DNA from: Rheum nobile
Lineage: Eukaryota > Streptophyta > Magnoliopsida > Caryophyllales > Polygonaceae
Assembly (NCBI GenBank): GCA_027886185.1
Contig: WOAB01000011.1
Span: forward strand, 11,550,001 to 11,614,000
Direction: 5' to 3'
Length of the DNA stretch: 64,000 nucleotides
Positions 32,861 through 45,427 of this stretch are shown here, piece after piece; position 1 is the first letter of the stretch; each line of letters starts with the position of its first letter. The notes under the pieces were generated by a model that had not been told where the DNA came from, did no database searches, and worked only from the letters and a program-made list of their open reading frames with translations. The position numbers were made by a program, and so were the translations under genes.

Positions 32861-34195
32861 TTGATCGGTAAACAGATCGTGAACACAAGGAATGTTATCC
32901 GTGCTGGTGCTGGGCCGAGTAATGACCCCAGGCCAAATGAGAGGAATGCTGCAGACCCAACAGGAGAGCGTGAGTCTGTCTTCAAAAATAATCCAAGAGG
33001 CAATGACCAAGATCAGCCCAACGCACCAATAATGTTTGATGCTGCAGCAGTTGAGGCAATTCGAGGAATTGTCATGCAAGCAATCACAGATGTTATGCGA
33101 CCAGTCGTACCACAAGCACAAGGTGGTCCAGTTCCTCAGGCTATTCCTGAAGTTGAGGAGTCAGTGGAGAAAATACCTCAGATCAATGTTGTCAGAAACA
33201 GAGGAGCTTACGGTCAAGCATTAAAAGCCGTGAGTTCAATGAGGCCTGACTGCTACGACGGTACTGGAGAACCAGTCAGGGTGACATATTGGTTCTCGCA
33301 TATGGAACGGTTGCTCCGGAACATTACTTGCACTGAGGCTGAGAAAGTGCACATCGCCTCCCTTCAACTCAAGGCTGTGGCTAGCGAATGGTGGGAGAGC
33401 ACCGGTCTGGCAGATCATCCCGAGCTGAATTGGAGCATGTTTAAAACAAAGATGACTGACCGTTTATTTTCCCGTGCTATGAGGGAGGAGAAGCATAAGG
33501 AATTTATGTACCCGAAGACTGATGGGTTAAAGGTAACTGAGCTCGCAACTAAGTTTAATCACTTGTTGTAGTACGCGGGACCTGAGGTGTCAAGCGAAGA
33601 ACAAAAGATCTGGCACTTCCATGGATGGATGAATCCAGAAATCAAGCCTCTAATGTTGCGTCACGGCTATTCTATGTTAGAACAATATGTGGATGCAGCC
33701 TACAAGACAGAGGTCACATTGGAGGAGTCTGCCCATAAGCGGGAGAAGCAAGTTAAGGGAAAGGGTGGGCAACAGGATCGCCCAGTTGGTTCATTCAAAC
33801 GACCGGCATCGCCTACCAAGTTTGAGAAGTCTAATCGTGCTAAGACCGAGACAACTCAGTCTGACTCTGCCAGAGGCTCAGGTTGGAGCAGCGGAGTAAT
33901 TCAGTGCCATAACTGTGGTGAAGTTGGGCATAAAAGTTTTATTTGCCAAAAGGACAAGAGAGTATGTCATAATTGTGGGAGAGAAGGCCACATAAAAGCA
34001 TACTGCAGACTGAAGGGTCAGGGACCAATGCAGTCTTATCAGGCGTCAAATGTTGGCGGTGGGCATAACCCAAGGCCAGAGGGATCTGCTCCTGAGCAGT
34101 CTATGGCTCGTAATAAAGGCAAAGTGCCTATGGGGTCTTCAGGCCAAGGGCAAAGACTCTTTGTAATGAGCCAAGCCAGCAAAGAAGAACCCTGA
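32861..34195 (+). pseudogene. GYP-A Gag with two CCHC knuckles, one amber stop, start lost
   Basis: One frame, open from 32861 with TAG only at 33569-33571. In order: N-terminal VNTRN segment; linker; Retrotrans_gag core (CYDGTGEPVRVTYWFSHMER, ASEWWESTG, TKMTDRLFSRAMREEK, GWMNPEIKPL); then two knuckles CHNCGEVGHKSFIC and CHNCGREGHIKAYC near 33907-34005; and a G/S/Q-rich tail. In GYP-C the matching position starts ATG GTG AAC AC; here it reads ATC GTG AAC AC (32876-32878), so the start codon appears lost. Gag forms the particle and binds RNA through the knuckles. Confidence 0.9.
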
Positions 34196-35031
34196 TCCAT
34201 TAAGTTGTATTTGTGTTAAGTCTTTCTTTAAGATTAAGGAGTAGCGACGTGTGTCGATAATCTCCCTGGTATTGTGATCTGGTTGTTCAGCTTTTGTCAG
34301 TAATGTAAGGTTTGAATGATAATGAAGTGTTTCCTTGTTTTGGAAAGTTTAGAATGCATTGTCGTTACGAATTAGTTGTTCATACGAAACCTCGTAAGTG
34401 TCGAGAACAACTTATGCCAAGTAAGGATAAAGACTGTCGGACTTATGGTGGTAGAGTAGTATGGGCAACTTAGATATTCGTCCCCTATATGATTAATCAC
34501 AGGGTCGACTCTACTGTTTAAATCTAAATCCATTCCTAAGATTATTCTTCATACATAGAGTATGTCATCTATAAGGCTAGGTGCAACTCTTTGAGGAATA
34601 ATAAGTTGTAAGAGTTGTTGTGTTAAGAAGAAAGGTTTCAGTTGAAGACCGGGATATGTTAATGATCTAGATGTATTAAAGATTCAGTAAAGTGAATTGT
34701 CTATATACATCTAAGGAATAAAGTGGTAAGCGGTATCCCATACGCTGAGTTCTTCCGAGATTTCTTAAGATATAAAGGATGAACTTATGGAGTTATGATG
34801 GGAGAGACTAAGAGATATCTCTCATAAGTGAGTTGTGTTATAAGCATCGAGACGAACGAATCATTTTTAGAATGATATCCTAAGGAATTAAGAGTAATAT
34901 CTCTTGTGATCCATTTCAAGGATGAAGTTAATAAGGATATTGGATCCAGGTAGTAAGATTGGTGTTGAGGCAGGACCCTCATTGGCTTAATGCAAGTTTC
35001 GGGGTCGAAACTTCTTTTAAGGGGGAGGTGA
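34196..35031 (+). other. GYP-A non-coding 3' internal region and polypurine tract
   Basis: About 820 bp with no domain in any frame where pol would begin, then GGGGTCGAAAC and the polypurine tract TTTTAAGGGGGAGGTGA ending at 35031. Confidence 0.75.
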
Positions 35032-37875
35032 TGTGATACCCCGTATTTCTGTAAGGTTATTTTGGGAATTTTGGGGATTTTCCCGAACACCCGTTTTGTA
35101 CGTCGGATTTAATTCAGGAAGTTGGAGATATTATGTAATGTGCTCAATATCTGTAATATTTTTCTAAGTGAAATAAAATACAGACGACGTACTTTGGATG
35201 TTAATACTCGTTCGTGTACGATTCTTTTTATCCCGAGTTAAGTCGATATCGTCCAAAAGCTGAGAAGGGCAAAGCCACGGTGGCGGCGACCGCCGCAATT
35301 AAGGCGGCGACCGCCGCGAAGGGCTCGAGGCAAGAGTGCCCTCATCTTCTAGCTGGGCGCGAAGAACAGAAAACGGCGACCGCCGCATTAAGGGCGGCGA
35401 CCGTCATAAGTTGCCCGCCGCAGTTGTTTTTCAGCGACGACCAGGCTGAGACGCGGCGCCCGCCGCAAGCTAGCGGGGGCGTAGGCCTGTGAGTCGTCGG
35501 CGACGTCTGACGACGCCGAACTAGCCCCGCCACGCCTCCATTTAGGCCATCATTGTGTTCCCCTGGGCTTTGGCATTAAATTGGAGCCTTGGGTGAGCGG
35601 ATTTGGCACACAATCAGAAGCTCAATCTCAAAATCTCTCTCGCCGGAGTTTTGTGCCCTCGCCGGATTTCTGAAGCAATCGCCGGGGTGTTGTTTGGTGT
35701 GTTTCCAGTGGCCTTTGTGAAGCCTCTTGGTTGCCTTTGAAGGTCAGAACCCAAGCAAGGCCAAAGGGGAGCGTTTCGCGTGTGTTTGGTGAGTTTTCTG
35801 CCCTCGCCGTTCTGTCCTGGGTTCACCGCGGCGACCGCCGTGTTCTCGGCGGCGACCGCCGTGATAAACGCGGCGCCCGCCATGATGAACCCGGTGACCG
35901 CCGCCAGAAGGTCGTGGCTTCTTTTGGCCTCGGCCCTGGGTGGTCGTTGTTCTGGCGTCGTTCCTTTCATATCCTTTCGTCTTCCTTTAGATTCGTACTG
36001 TTGTTATGTCGGATCTAACTTAGGGTTTCTTTATGGGTCGACTCGAAGGTTGTTGTGCTGTCGGAGCTATACCCGTGTCGAGCCCGGAATCCCGTCGTCG
36101 TTAGGCTTGTTCCAATTCTGCGGATTAAGGCAAGTGGCGGTTCGCTCTTGCTCATCGTTCCATATTTACATTAATTATCAGTTGTTTATCTGAGTAATTA
36201 ATTTGGAATGATTGTTGTGTTTGTCTGGAAATGGTTTTATAAACTGTTTTGGAAACTGTAATAATGACATTATTATAGGTTGTGTATCTGTTAGAACAAC
36301 ACAATTATATGTGATAATTACCGTGATGGTATTGTTGTGAATTTAATCTTAATGCTATAATAGCATGTGGATTAATAGGAAAGCTAATCCAAGTAAGGAT
36401 TATTCATTTCTATTATCTCTATGTTTAAGTCGTTTTCCTGGATGGCTTTAATATGAATAATTGTTGTGTTAGACTGTTTAGTTAGCACGAGTGTTCGTGG
36501 GAACGCTAATCCAAGTAAGGATTAGTCGTTTCTTTTTAACTTAATGTTCGTAGGAACGCTAATCCAAGTAAGGATTTGTCGTTTCTTTAAATCGTAATAC
36601 TCCTCTGGTTAATTTCCGAATAATAATTTAAGGGTCATGACCTATGCTTCCTATCCACCTTTAAGGATCTGAAGTGTTTAAGCGCCTTGCTAGCGCAATT
36701 GGGTGAACATAATTGTCACCCTGTGTATTAAGCACCTAGCTAGTGCAATTGGGGTGGACGTAACTGTCACCCTGTAAATTAAAGTGTAAGCACTGTGGCA
36801 GTGTAATCTGGGTGAACGTAAGGTCACCCTGTGTAATAATAACTTTCGTTGTTCTCAGAATAATATTAAGCCTCGTGTGTGTGTGTGTTTGTGTGTTGTT
36901 TTAGTTTGGGTCGACATAATGGTCACCCTGAGATTTAAGCTTTGTTACCGCGCTTAATAATATGAATGTATTTCAGTGGCGTGTGTTTTATAATTAAATA
37001 AGATAGAGTGCCCGAGTGCACAAGATTAATATACCTTTGGCGAGTAGTGCAGCTAAGTAAATAGTGCAGCTAGGAAAGCTCGTCTTGACTTTTGATCTGA
37101 GTACGTTCTCTTTCCAATCTGGATTCGCTGTATGCGGTGAGGTTGGTTGTGAACCGAAACATCTAAGTCAGCTTGTAAATCTGTTGTCTGATTCTTTAAA
37201 CGTTCCAGATTTGTCATATTTCCTTAAGACTCACTTCCGTTGGAGTCTTCTTTCGGGTCGATTTCTGTGAAGATTCAGTCTTCCAGAATCTTCTCTTGTG
37301 CATGCCTTTTGTCATATTCAAGTATAGTATGGTGGTTGACTAACGTACTCGACTTTTATTCGAGAGACGAGGAGTCTAACCTAATACGACTACTTTGAAC
37401 ATTCTGCTTTGTACCCTTGCATAGTCTATTCAGTAGACTAACCAATCGTAATTGTTCTCTGCATGGTTGGCTGGTGTCATCCGTTCGATTCGGCACATCA
37501 GATAGAGCGAAGATATGAGGAGACTAGATTGACTATGAAGACGACGGTTATTTTTGGATGTTTTAATAATTATCTTTTAATCAAGTTGAGATCTTTTGGG
37601 CAATGTATTTTATAAAGACTTTCGCTTTAACTTATTTACTCTGTTATTTGTTTATCAAGACTTCCGCAGTATTTGTTTAAACTCTGTGTTTGTCCTATTC
37701 GGGATTGGAATGTAATCCCGTGACTCATGTTTTATATGAATAAAGTAATCATTTTGTATCATATGTGTTTCATGATTGTATTTAAACGGTAAAGCCTTGG
37801 GTGATCTCGGTAAGGAACACTGAGGTCACTGGCGGTAATACATTTCCAAATGGGTTAAGATTTGGGGGTGTTACA
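35032..37875 (+). repeat. GYP-A 3' LTR (2,844 bp)
   Basis: Same length and ends as 29566-32409, with scattered substitutions and small compensating indels. Confidence 0.92.
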
Positions 37876-40151
37876 CCCAAGGCTTTACCATTTTAAATAC
37901 AATCCATGAAACACTTATGATACAAAATCATCATGATATTCGATTAAAGCATGAGTCCCAGAATTACATCCCAATTCCGAATAGGACTAAATACAGAGTT
38001 AAACAAAATACAGTGGAAGTCTTTCTTAAAATATACAAAAAGGGGTTGTGATCGCCATGATCACCTGCCCAAGGTTCTCTACCTGATTAAAACATTAAAA
38101 ACATCCAAAAACCACCGTCGTCTTCATAGTCATTCTAGTCTCCTCATATTTACGCTCTATCTGATGTGCCGAATCGAACGGATGACACCAGTCAACCATG
38201 CAGAGAACAATTTTGGTTGGTTAGTCTGATGAAAGACCATGCAAGGGCACAAAGCAGAAGGTTCGAAGTAGTAGTATTAGGTTAGACTCATCGTCCCTCG
38301 AATAACAGTCGAGTGCGATAGTCAACCACCATACTGCTACTGGAATACAGCAAAAGGCATGCACGAGAGAAGATTCTGGAAGAACGAGTCTTCCCAGAAA
38401 TCAACTCGAAAGAAGACTCCAACGAAATGAGTCTTATAGGAAGATATGACAAAGTCTGGAACAACCCAGAATCACAGAATTACAGTATCGCATTCGAGTG
38501 ACTAAAAGTTAAGACGAGCATTCCTAGCTGCACTAGCGCCTAGCTGCACTACTCGCCCAAGGTATATTAATTATGTACGACAATGGCACTTATCTTATGA
38601 TATTCTCAAACACACAACACGTTATAAGCTTTTAGATATATGTTTCGTCATGAGGGACATATATCGAAGGGAATCCTTCCCAAGGTTTGTGACACTAGCT
38701 AAGTGCACCACCTCTATACTCGTGTATCAGAGGTTGGGTCATGACCATCCATGTGGTATTAGGTGGGGTCTAGCCACCTCTCTATCAAATTATAAAGAAA
38801 CGACTGAATCCCAACGAATCCAACGTTCCTAACTACTAGTGCTAACTAAACAGTTCAAGCACAACAATAGTCCACAAACATCAACATAACCGCCCTCAAG
38901 GCTATCAACATAAATATATACTCATAATAGCGTTGTTCTAATAGATATACAACCTATTATAATATCATATTTTAGTTCTCCAAAACAATTAACAAAACTG
39001 TTCCCAGACGAACAAAATATTCATTCCAAATTAATTACTCAATTAAGCAACTGATAATTAATGGAAACATGGAATGATGAGCAAGAGCGAACCGCCACTT
39101 GCCATAAATCCGCAGAAGCTTAACGAAGCTAGGTACGACAACAACTGGTTTCCGGGCTCGAAGCAGGGACAGATCGGACAACACAGATTCCTTCGGATCG
39201 ACCCATAAAGAAACCCTAAGTTAGATTCGACAACAACGAGTACGAACCTAAAGAATAACGGAAGAAATCGAAAGGAACGAAGCCCGATCGAAAGCCACAT
39301 AAGCCAAGGCCGAAACAAGCCAAGAGCTTCTTGGCGGCGGTCGCTGCCTGCCTTACGGCGGGCGCCTCCTGTTCGTGGCGGCGGTCGCCGCCTGCCTTAC
39401 GGCGGGCACCGCTACGAACACCGGGAAAATTACGAGAGGCACAAAACTCACCGACTTCGATTGTTTTGCTTCTCCTTTCCTTTGCTTTGGATTCTAAGCT
39501 TCTAAGGGCCTTCAAAGCTTCACTTTGCAACTAGAATAACACCAAATGGAGCTCCGGCGATCGATTGTGAATTATCCGGCGAAACTTGAATTTTCGACAA
39601 GATGATTGTGAGGGAGATTGAGCTTCGGATTTGTGCTCAATTCAGCTCCCAAATCCTCCTTTAAATAGCCAAAACTACAGGGGACAAACAAGGGCACGTG
39701 GAGGGCTAAGATCGGAGGTCACCCGATTCGCCGACCATCACGGAGTCAAGCCGGCGAGGCAGGGCTAGGCCTGCATCTAGGCGGCGGTCGCTGCCCATTT
39801 TGGCCTGCGGCGGTCGCTGCTTTTTGGCCTGCGGTGGTCGCTGCTTTTTGGCGCCACTTGCCGGGAAGAGGATGACGATGTCAGAGCCTGTCAGGCGACG
39901 GTCGCCGCCAAGCCTATTTTTCGTCCGTTTAAGCTTGGAACAATAAGGTCTTAATCCGGGATAAATAATAATCGTACACGAACGAGTATTAAGTCCCAAA
40001 ATACGTCGACTGTAGATTATTTCACTTAGAAAAATATTATAGAGATTAAGAACATTACAGAATGTCTTTCTGTCTCCGAAATTAAATCGACGTACACAAC
40101 AGACGTTCAGGTAATTTCCAAAATACCCTTACAAAAATACGGGGTATCACA

Positions 40152-40800
40152 TCACCTCCCCCTTACAAGAAGTTTCGACCCCGAAACTTAGGTCGCAAAT
40201 AACTCGGGAAAACGTCTGAGCATATCTGCTTTAGTTTCCCAAGTAACTTCTTCACTCCCTGACTTGGACCACAAAATTCGTACCAACGGTACGATCTTGT
40301 TGCGCAATTGATTTTCACGACGCTCGAGAATGCGCACAAGCATCTCTTCGTAGGTACCATTTGCCTGAATCTCGATGTCCTCGTAGCTCAGCACATGAGA
40401 CTCATCTGGTACGTATTTCCTTAGCAAGGATACGTGGAACACATTATGCACTGGGTGTGCCGATGGCGGCAATGCTAAGCGGTACGCTAGAGATCCCACT
40501 CTATCAAGAATCTCGAATGGTCCCACGTAGCGAGGGTTAAGCTTCCCACGCTTACCAAATCTGAACACACCCTTGGATGGGGATACTTTGACAAATACTT
40601 TGTCACCAACCTCGAACTCGACAGTTCTACGCTTTCGATCTGCGTAAGACTTATGTCGACTTTGGGCGGTCAACATTCTTTGTCTAATCAAAAAAATGTC
40701 CGAAGCTGTTCTCTCGACCAACTCTGGTCCGAGTAGAATCTTGTCGGCATTCTCATCCCAACAAATCGGAGATCTGCATCTGCGACCATACAAAGCTTAG
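40152..40800 (-). pseudogene. GYP-B integrase C-terminus and chromodomain-like tail
   Basis: Minus-strand frame ending at 40188: integrase end (YGRRCRSPICWDE after a TAA at about 40798), coiled linker (SRHKSYADRKRR), GPY/F module (VGDKVFVKVSPSKGVFRFG, LNPRYVGPFEIL, YRLALPPSAHPVHNVFHVSLL), then a chromodomain-like end (EEMLVRILERRENQLRN, VRILWSKSGSEEVTWETKAD). This architecture and the long LTRs fit a Tekay/Del-type chromovirus. Chromodomains are thought to steer integration into heterochromatin. The minus-strand AAGGGGGAGGTGA at 40152-40166 is the polypurine tract. Confidence 0.88.
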
Positions 40801-40804
40801 AACG

Positions 40805-40898
40805 GAGCCATCTTGATAGTAGCATGCCAGCTATTATTGTAAGTGAACTCAATCAGACTCAGGCCATCTTGATAGTACCTAGCATGCCAGCTAGGTAC
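40805..40898. other. deletion junction with copied filler and hairpin
   Basis: GCCATCTTGATAGTA...GCATGCCAGCT occurs at 40808-40833 (its place in the integrase frame) and again at 40863-40892. The second copy ends in a perfect hairpin, GTACCTAGC (40875-40883) with GCTAGGTAC (40890-40898), the latter being the first bases of the truncated LTR. This looks like templated filler DNA at a repair joint. Confidence 0.75.
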
Positions 40899-41931
40899 GA
40901 TGACAACTGGTTTTCGGGCTCGAAGCAGGGACATATCTGACAACACAGATTCCATCGGATCGACCCATAAAGAAACCCTAAGTTAGATTCGACAACAACG
41001 AGTACGAACCTAAAGAATAACGGAAGAAATCGAAAGGAACGAAGCCCGATCGAAAGCCACAGAAGCCAAGGCCGAAACAAGACAAGAGCTTCTGGGCGGC
41101 GGTCGCCGCCTGCCTTACGGCGGGCGCCGCCTGTTCGTGGCGGCGGTCGCCGCTTGCCTTACGACGGGCGCCGCTACGAACACCGGAAAAATTACGAGAG
41201 GCACAAAACTCACCGACTTCGATTGTTTTGCTTCTCCTTTCCTTTGCTTTGGATTATAAGCTTCTAAGGGCCTCCAAAGCTTCACTTTGCAACTGGAATA
41301 ACACCAAATGGAGCTCCGGCGATCGATTGTGAATTATCTGGCGAAACTTGAATTTCCGGCGAGATGATTGTGAGGGAGATTGAGCTTCGGATTTGTGCTC
41401 AATTCAGCTCCCAAATCCTCCTTTAAATAGCCAAAACTCCAGGGGACAACCAAGGGCACGTGGAGGGATAAGATCGGAGGTCACCCGATTCGCCGACCAT
41501 CACGGAGTCAAGTCGGCGAGGCAGGGCTAGGACTGCATCTAGGCGGCAGTCGCTGCCCATTTTGGCCTGCAGCGGTCGCTGCTTTTTGGCCGGCGGCGGT
41601 CGTTGATTTTTGGCGCCACTTGCCAACTTGTCGGGAAGAGGATGACGATGTCAGAGCCTGTCAGGCGGCGGTCGCCTCCAAGCCCATTTTTCGTCCGTTT
41701 AAGCTTGGAACAATAAGGTCTTAATTCAGGATAAATAATAATCGTACACGAACGAGTATTAAGTCCCAAAATATGTCGACTGTATATTATTTCACTTAGA
41801 AAAATATTACAGAGATTAAGAACATTACAGAATGTCTTTCTGTCTCCGAAATTAAATCGACGTACACAACAGACGTTCATGTAATTTCCAAAATACCCTT
41901 ACAGAAATACGGGGTATCACACACACTTAGC
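40890..41931 (-). repeat. GYP-B 5' LTR fragment (first copy)
   Basis: Matches 55851-56940 of the complete LTR, including TATTTAAAG near 41423 and the GGCGGTCGCCGCC words (41094-41170). The primer-site half of the LTR is missing. Followed by the CACAC target copy at 41932-41936. Confidence 0.85.
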
Positions 41932-42039
41932 TCTTCCAAAAGCTTTTAACACTAGTCCCACAATGTACACGCTCGCTTATAACCCCACAATTATAACTCT
42001 TACTTTTAAAGTTTACTCCAGATCGTATTAGAGAAAACC

Positions 42040-43159
42040 AATTAAAACTTTTATGCCCAGCTTCACCACAGTTGTGGCACTGAAACACACCGCTACTCCA
42101 ACCTAAGCCTTTGGCGGAGTCATACTGAGTGGTCTCGATCTTAGCATGACCAAACTTCTCAAACTTGGTGGGCGATGCCGGTCGCTTGAAGGTATTAGCC
42201 TACCGGTTTTGTTGTCCACCCCTTGCCTTATTCTGTTCCTCCCGATTTCGGGTGGACTCCTCTAGTGTGACCTCTATTTTGTAGGCCGCCTCAACATATT
42301 GCTCCAAAGTAGAGCAACCGTGATGCACCATCAGAGGTTTGATTTATGGATTCATCCATCCATGGAAGTACCAGATCTTTTGTTCTTCAGCATGCACTTC
42401 ACAACCATCGTAATGCAGCAATAGATTAAACTTTGCCGCCAGCTTAGACACTTTCAGTCCCTCAGTCTCTGGGTAGAGAAACTCCTTCAGCTTCTCTTTC
42501 CTCATAGAATGAGAGAAGAACCGATCAATGAGCTTGGCCTTGAACATTGCCCAGCTCAGATTTGGGTGGTCGTCCAAACCAGTTCCTTCCCACCACTCAC
42601 TTGCTCCGTCTTTCAGATGTAACGAAGCAATGTGCACCTATTCAGCCTCGGTGCATACCATGTTTTGGAACAGTCGTTCCATATGGGAAAACCAATAGGC
42701 AACCTTGACTGGTTCCCCGGTCCCATCGTAGCTATCCGGGCACATTGAATTGATCGTCTTCAATGCTTGGTTGTAATTCCCGTCGTTTCTCTCGGGAACC
42801 TCCGGGTGTGCAGGACCTTCACGTCCCTCCAGATTAGTTGCAACCTGAGGGTTGGGAGCCGCTTGAGCTTGCGGTATCCCCTGGGCCGTCAGTACCTCGA
42901 CCACCTACCTTACTATTTACCCAATGATTGTCGCATCCAACACGATCGGGGCAGGAGGTGGAACTTCCCTCACAGCTTGAGGGTCCACTTGTCCTTGATG
43001 AGCCTCTTGCCGCAGGGTCGGGTCATTATTATGCGAGCCAAATCTTGCGTCATCCCCTTGTTGAGTAGCACTCCTCAACTGAACTTGGGAACCATTGTTA
43101 GGACCTCCTTTAGTTGCTTGGTTGGTGGATCGAGTGTTCACCATCTGTTGATGAACCAT
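42040..43159 (-). pseudogene. GYP-C Gag, copy 1
   Basis: Frame from ATG 43157-43159 (MVHQQMVNTRSTNQ), homologous to the GYP-A Gag along its length: CPDSYDGTGEPVKVAYWFSH, EWWEGTGLDDHPN, RKEKLKEFLYPETEG, YFHGWMNP, then a knuckle CHNCGEAGHKSF whose last Cys is Trp. In-frame stops include 42917-42919, 42905-42907, 42638-42640 (absent from copy 2) and 42344-42346. After the knuckle the sequence becomes AT-rich and reaches the GYP-B target site. No protease or RT follows. Confidence 0.85.
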
Positions 43160-43826
43160 AACGTCAGTTTAGAACTTTTCCAACTTGTACATGCTACTTA
43201 ATCACTTACGTTATGATACGAATTGTAAGGGTCCAACCCAATAAGTTTATATTAGTTTGACTGACCCTCCACCATTAACCTTAAAACAATCTTCTTCTCT
43301 TACTTGAGAATGGATCAATTAGGAGAAATGTCAACCTTTAAATGACATTAAACTTAAGAAAAGACGATATCCTTAAGAATGGATCTAAGAAATAAGTAAC
43401 AAAACCGAAGCTTGTAGAAGTTTGAAAAACCACTTAAACCTTATGCTTTCAAACTTTAAACTTTATACTGTTAAACCTTATACATTTAACTTAATAAAAT
43501 AATTATTTATAAAGTTAGTTTCTCAAATTAACGACACTACTACCACCTAAAACCCTTACTAAGACCAAATTCACACTTTTAAAGTTATAGCATGAAGTAA
43601 ATGTTAAACATTTATAACACACCATTTATAAGGCAACTATAAAATAACCATTAAATTCCTAATAGTTAAACCATTATTTTCAAATTAAACTTTAAGAAAT
43701 CATTGAACTTTAAGTTTGATACTAACATTTAGAACCTCGAAATTCCTTTTTAAAAGAAAATAGTTTCGAAATTAATTTTTGAAAATTCTCAAACCTAACA
43801 ATAGGCCAAGAATTTTAAAACCATTT

Positions 43827-43837
43827 CTCTGATACCA
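43827..43837 (-). other. primer binding site, tRNA-iMet (GYP-C, copy 1)
   Basis: TGGTATCAGAG on the minus strand, 3 bp from the LTR end. The 670 bp between it and gag (43160-43826) is AT-rich leader without frames. Confidence 0.85.
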
Positions 43838-45427
43838 TAATGTAACAGCCCCGACTTATATCGGTAGTGTCACACGCCAGTGACCTCAGACGTTAATGTC
43901 CAAAGTCACCCTAAACTTTAATCAGAACAATTAAGCTTAAATGAATACATAAATATTAAATAACGAAAGAATAATCAGCGGAAGACATTTTAAATGAATA
44001 AAACTCAACCCTTTATTAAGATTCCTCTTGTAAAATGAGAATGATAGTTTTACAACAAAGTATAGTGACAACGGAAGACTTTTAAATTACAGCGAAAGAC
44101 TCTTTTAAAGTAGTCCTAATTACATGACTATGTATTACATTTATTTCAAATTAAACATACACGCTTTGGAAATATTACTTCTTAAAATGAAAACTTCAAC
44201 TGCAAGCCTTCTCTTCGACTAGTTACTTCAATCGTCGGGGACCAACCTCTGATGTTCCGTATAGGACGGATGACACCAGCCAACCATGCAAGGAATAAAA
44301 TCCGGTTGGTTAGTCTAATGAAAGACTATGCAAGGGTACAAGAAGAATGGTTCTAGTGATCGTAACCGTTTACTATCATTGTCCCTCGAATAATAACCGA
44401 AGGAACGATACATAACCCGAAACTTTCACGGAATGATAGAAGAAGATATGCAACGAAAAGAAGACTCCAACGGAATTGAGTCTTATAGGAAACATATTTA
44501 ATTGTTTGGGAATGTTAAGTTTTCACACAAGTTTATAAAAACGACCTTGATTATTTGGGTCCACGACCAACCTCACCGCGTACTGCGAATCCAGATTGGA
44601 AAGAGGACCTACTCTAACAAGAGTCCGGGCGGGTTCCACGTTGTACTTCTCGCTCGAGTGTATATTAATTATGTGCCTAAAAACACTTATCTTATTTACT
44701 TACAAAAACGCACATTCACGTTAAGGCTTTTAATTCACATCATCCCGATACGAGAGATATCTTTAGGATGAATCCCGAATATTGGCACTAGCTAAGTGCA
44801 CCACCACTTATATAACATAAGGATAGGTCATGACCAAAAGTATTAGGGCAATTATCCTCCTAATACCAAGTTATAAAGAAACAACTAAATCTCGCAAGGT
44901 AATAGCGTTCCTACGAATACTCGTGCTAACTAGCAATTATTATCCACACCAAAGCACAACAATCCACACCAATTATTATCTAGCACCCTATAATAATATA
45001 TATAAGGGTTATAACTAGCATATATACAACCTAATAAAGAGGTTCACTTTACACATTATTTTACATACAAGTTCCCAAACAACAATTAAGAAGATTGTTA
45101 TCCCAACTTAATTAAGACAATAGATTAATTGTCAATTAAGAAAAATATGGAATAACATAGCAAGAGCAAACCACCACTTGCCTTAGTCTGGACGAACAAA
45201 GAGTTGAGTCCGAAATCCGGGGACTTGAACTTGTGCACGACAGCCTACTAAAATTCCCGTTGGAATTTATCATCATCCAGTAGGGTCGGATTCCAATCCG
45301 TACAATCAGCCACGGAGATGAGGACAATCCAACACCGACAACGCATACGAGATGGGTTTTAAGAACAAAACCCTAATTAGTTACGGTACGAAAAAAGACG
45401 AAACAAAATGAAGGAAAGAGGCAGTGC

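Larger units (their letters stand above)
29566..37875 (+). mobile_element. GYP-A: complete gag-only large-LTR gypsy element (8.3 kb)
   Basis: Two LTRs of 2,844 bp each, primer site, gag and polypurine tract in plus orientation; target repeat CCCAA on both sides (29561-29565 and 37876-37880). The internal region is only 2.6 kb and lacks protease, RT, RNase H and integrase. It is therefore a non-autonomous element that must borrow pol. The LTRs are nearly identical, suggesting a fairly recent insertion into GYP-B. Confidence 0.92.
29485..40151 (-). repeat. GYP-B 3' LTR, interrupted by GYP-A
   Basis: LTR ends on the plus strand TGTAACACCCCC and GGGGTATCACA. It matches 54542-56940 except for the GYP-A insertion (29566-37875). 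Minus-strand TATTTAAAG near 39660-39668 is a possible TATA box. The LTR contains GGCGGTCGCCGCC words at 39332-39412 and 39780-39915. Confidence 0.85.
29485..41931 (-). mobile_element. GYP-B (first copy): Tekay-like gypsy, collapsed by deletion, hosting GYP-A
   Basis: Minus orientation. The 3' LTR is 29485-29565 + 37876-40151 (about 2.36 kb), the polypurine tract and integrase tail are 40152-40800, and a scrambled junction joins these to the end of the 5' LTR (to 41931). CACAC lies on both outer sides (29480-29484 and 41932-41936). All of gag, protease, RT, RNase H and most integrase is missing here; the missing 5' end survives in the second duplication unit (53396-56940). Confidence 0.82.

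Noticed and set aside
37876..38900. Possible host gene between GYP-A and GYP-B integrase (small ORFs at 37951-38229 and 38650-38832)
   Set aside because: The same sequence recurs at 54691-55572 and is part of the GYP-B LTR.
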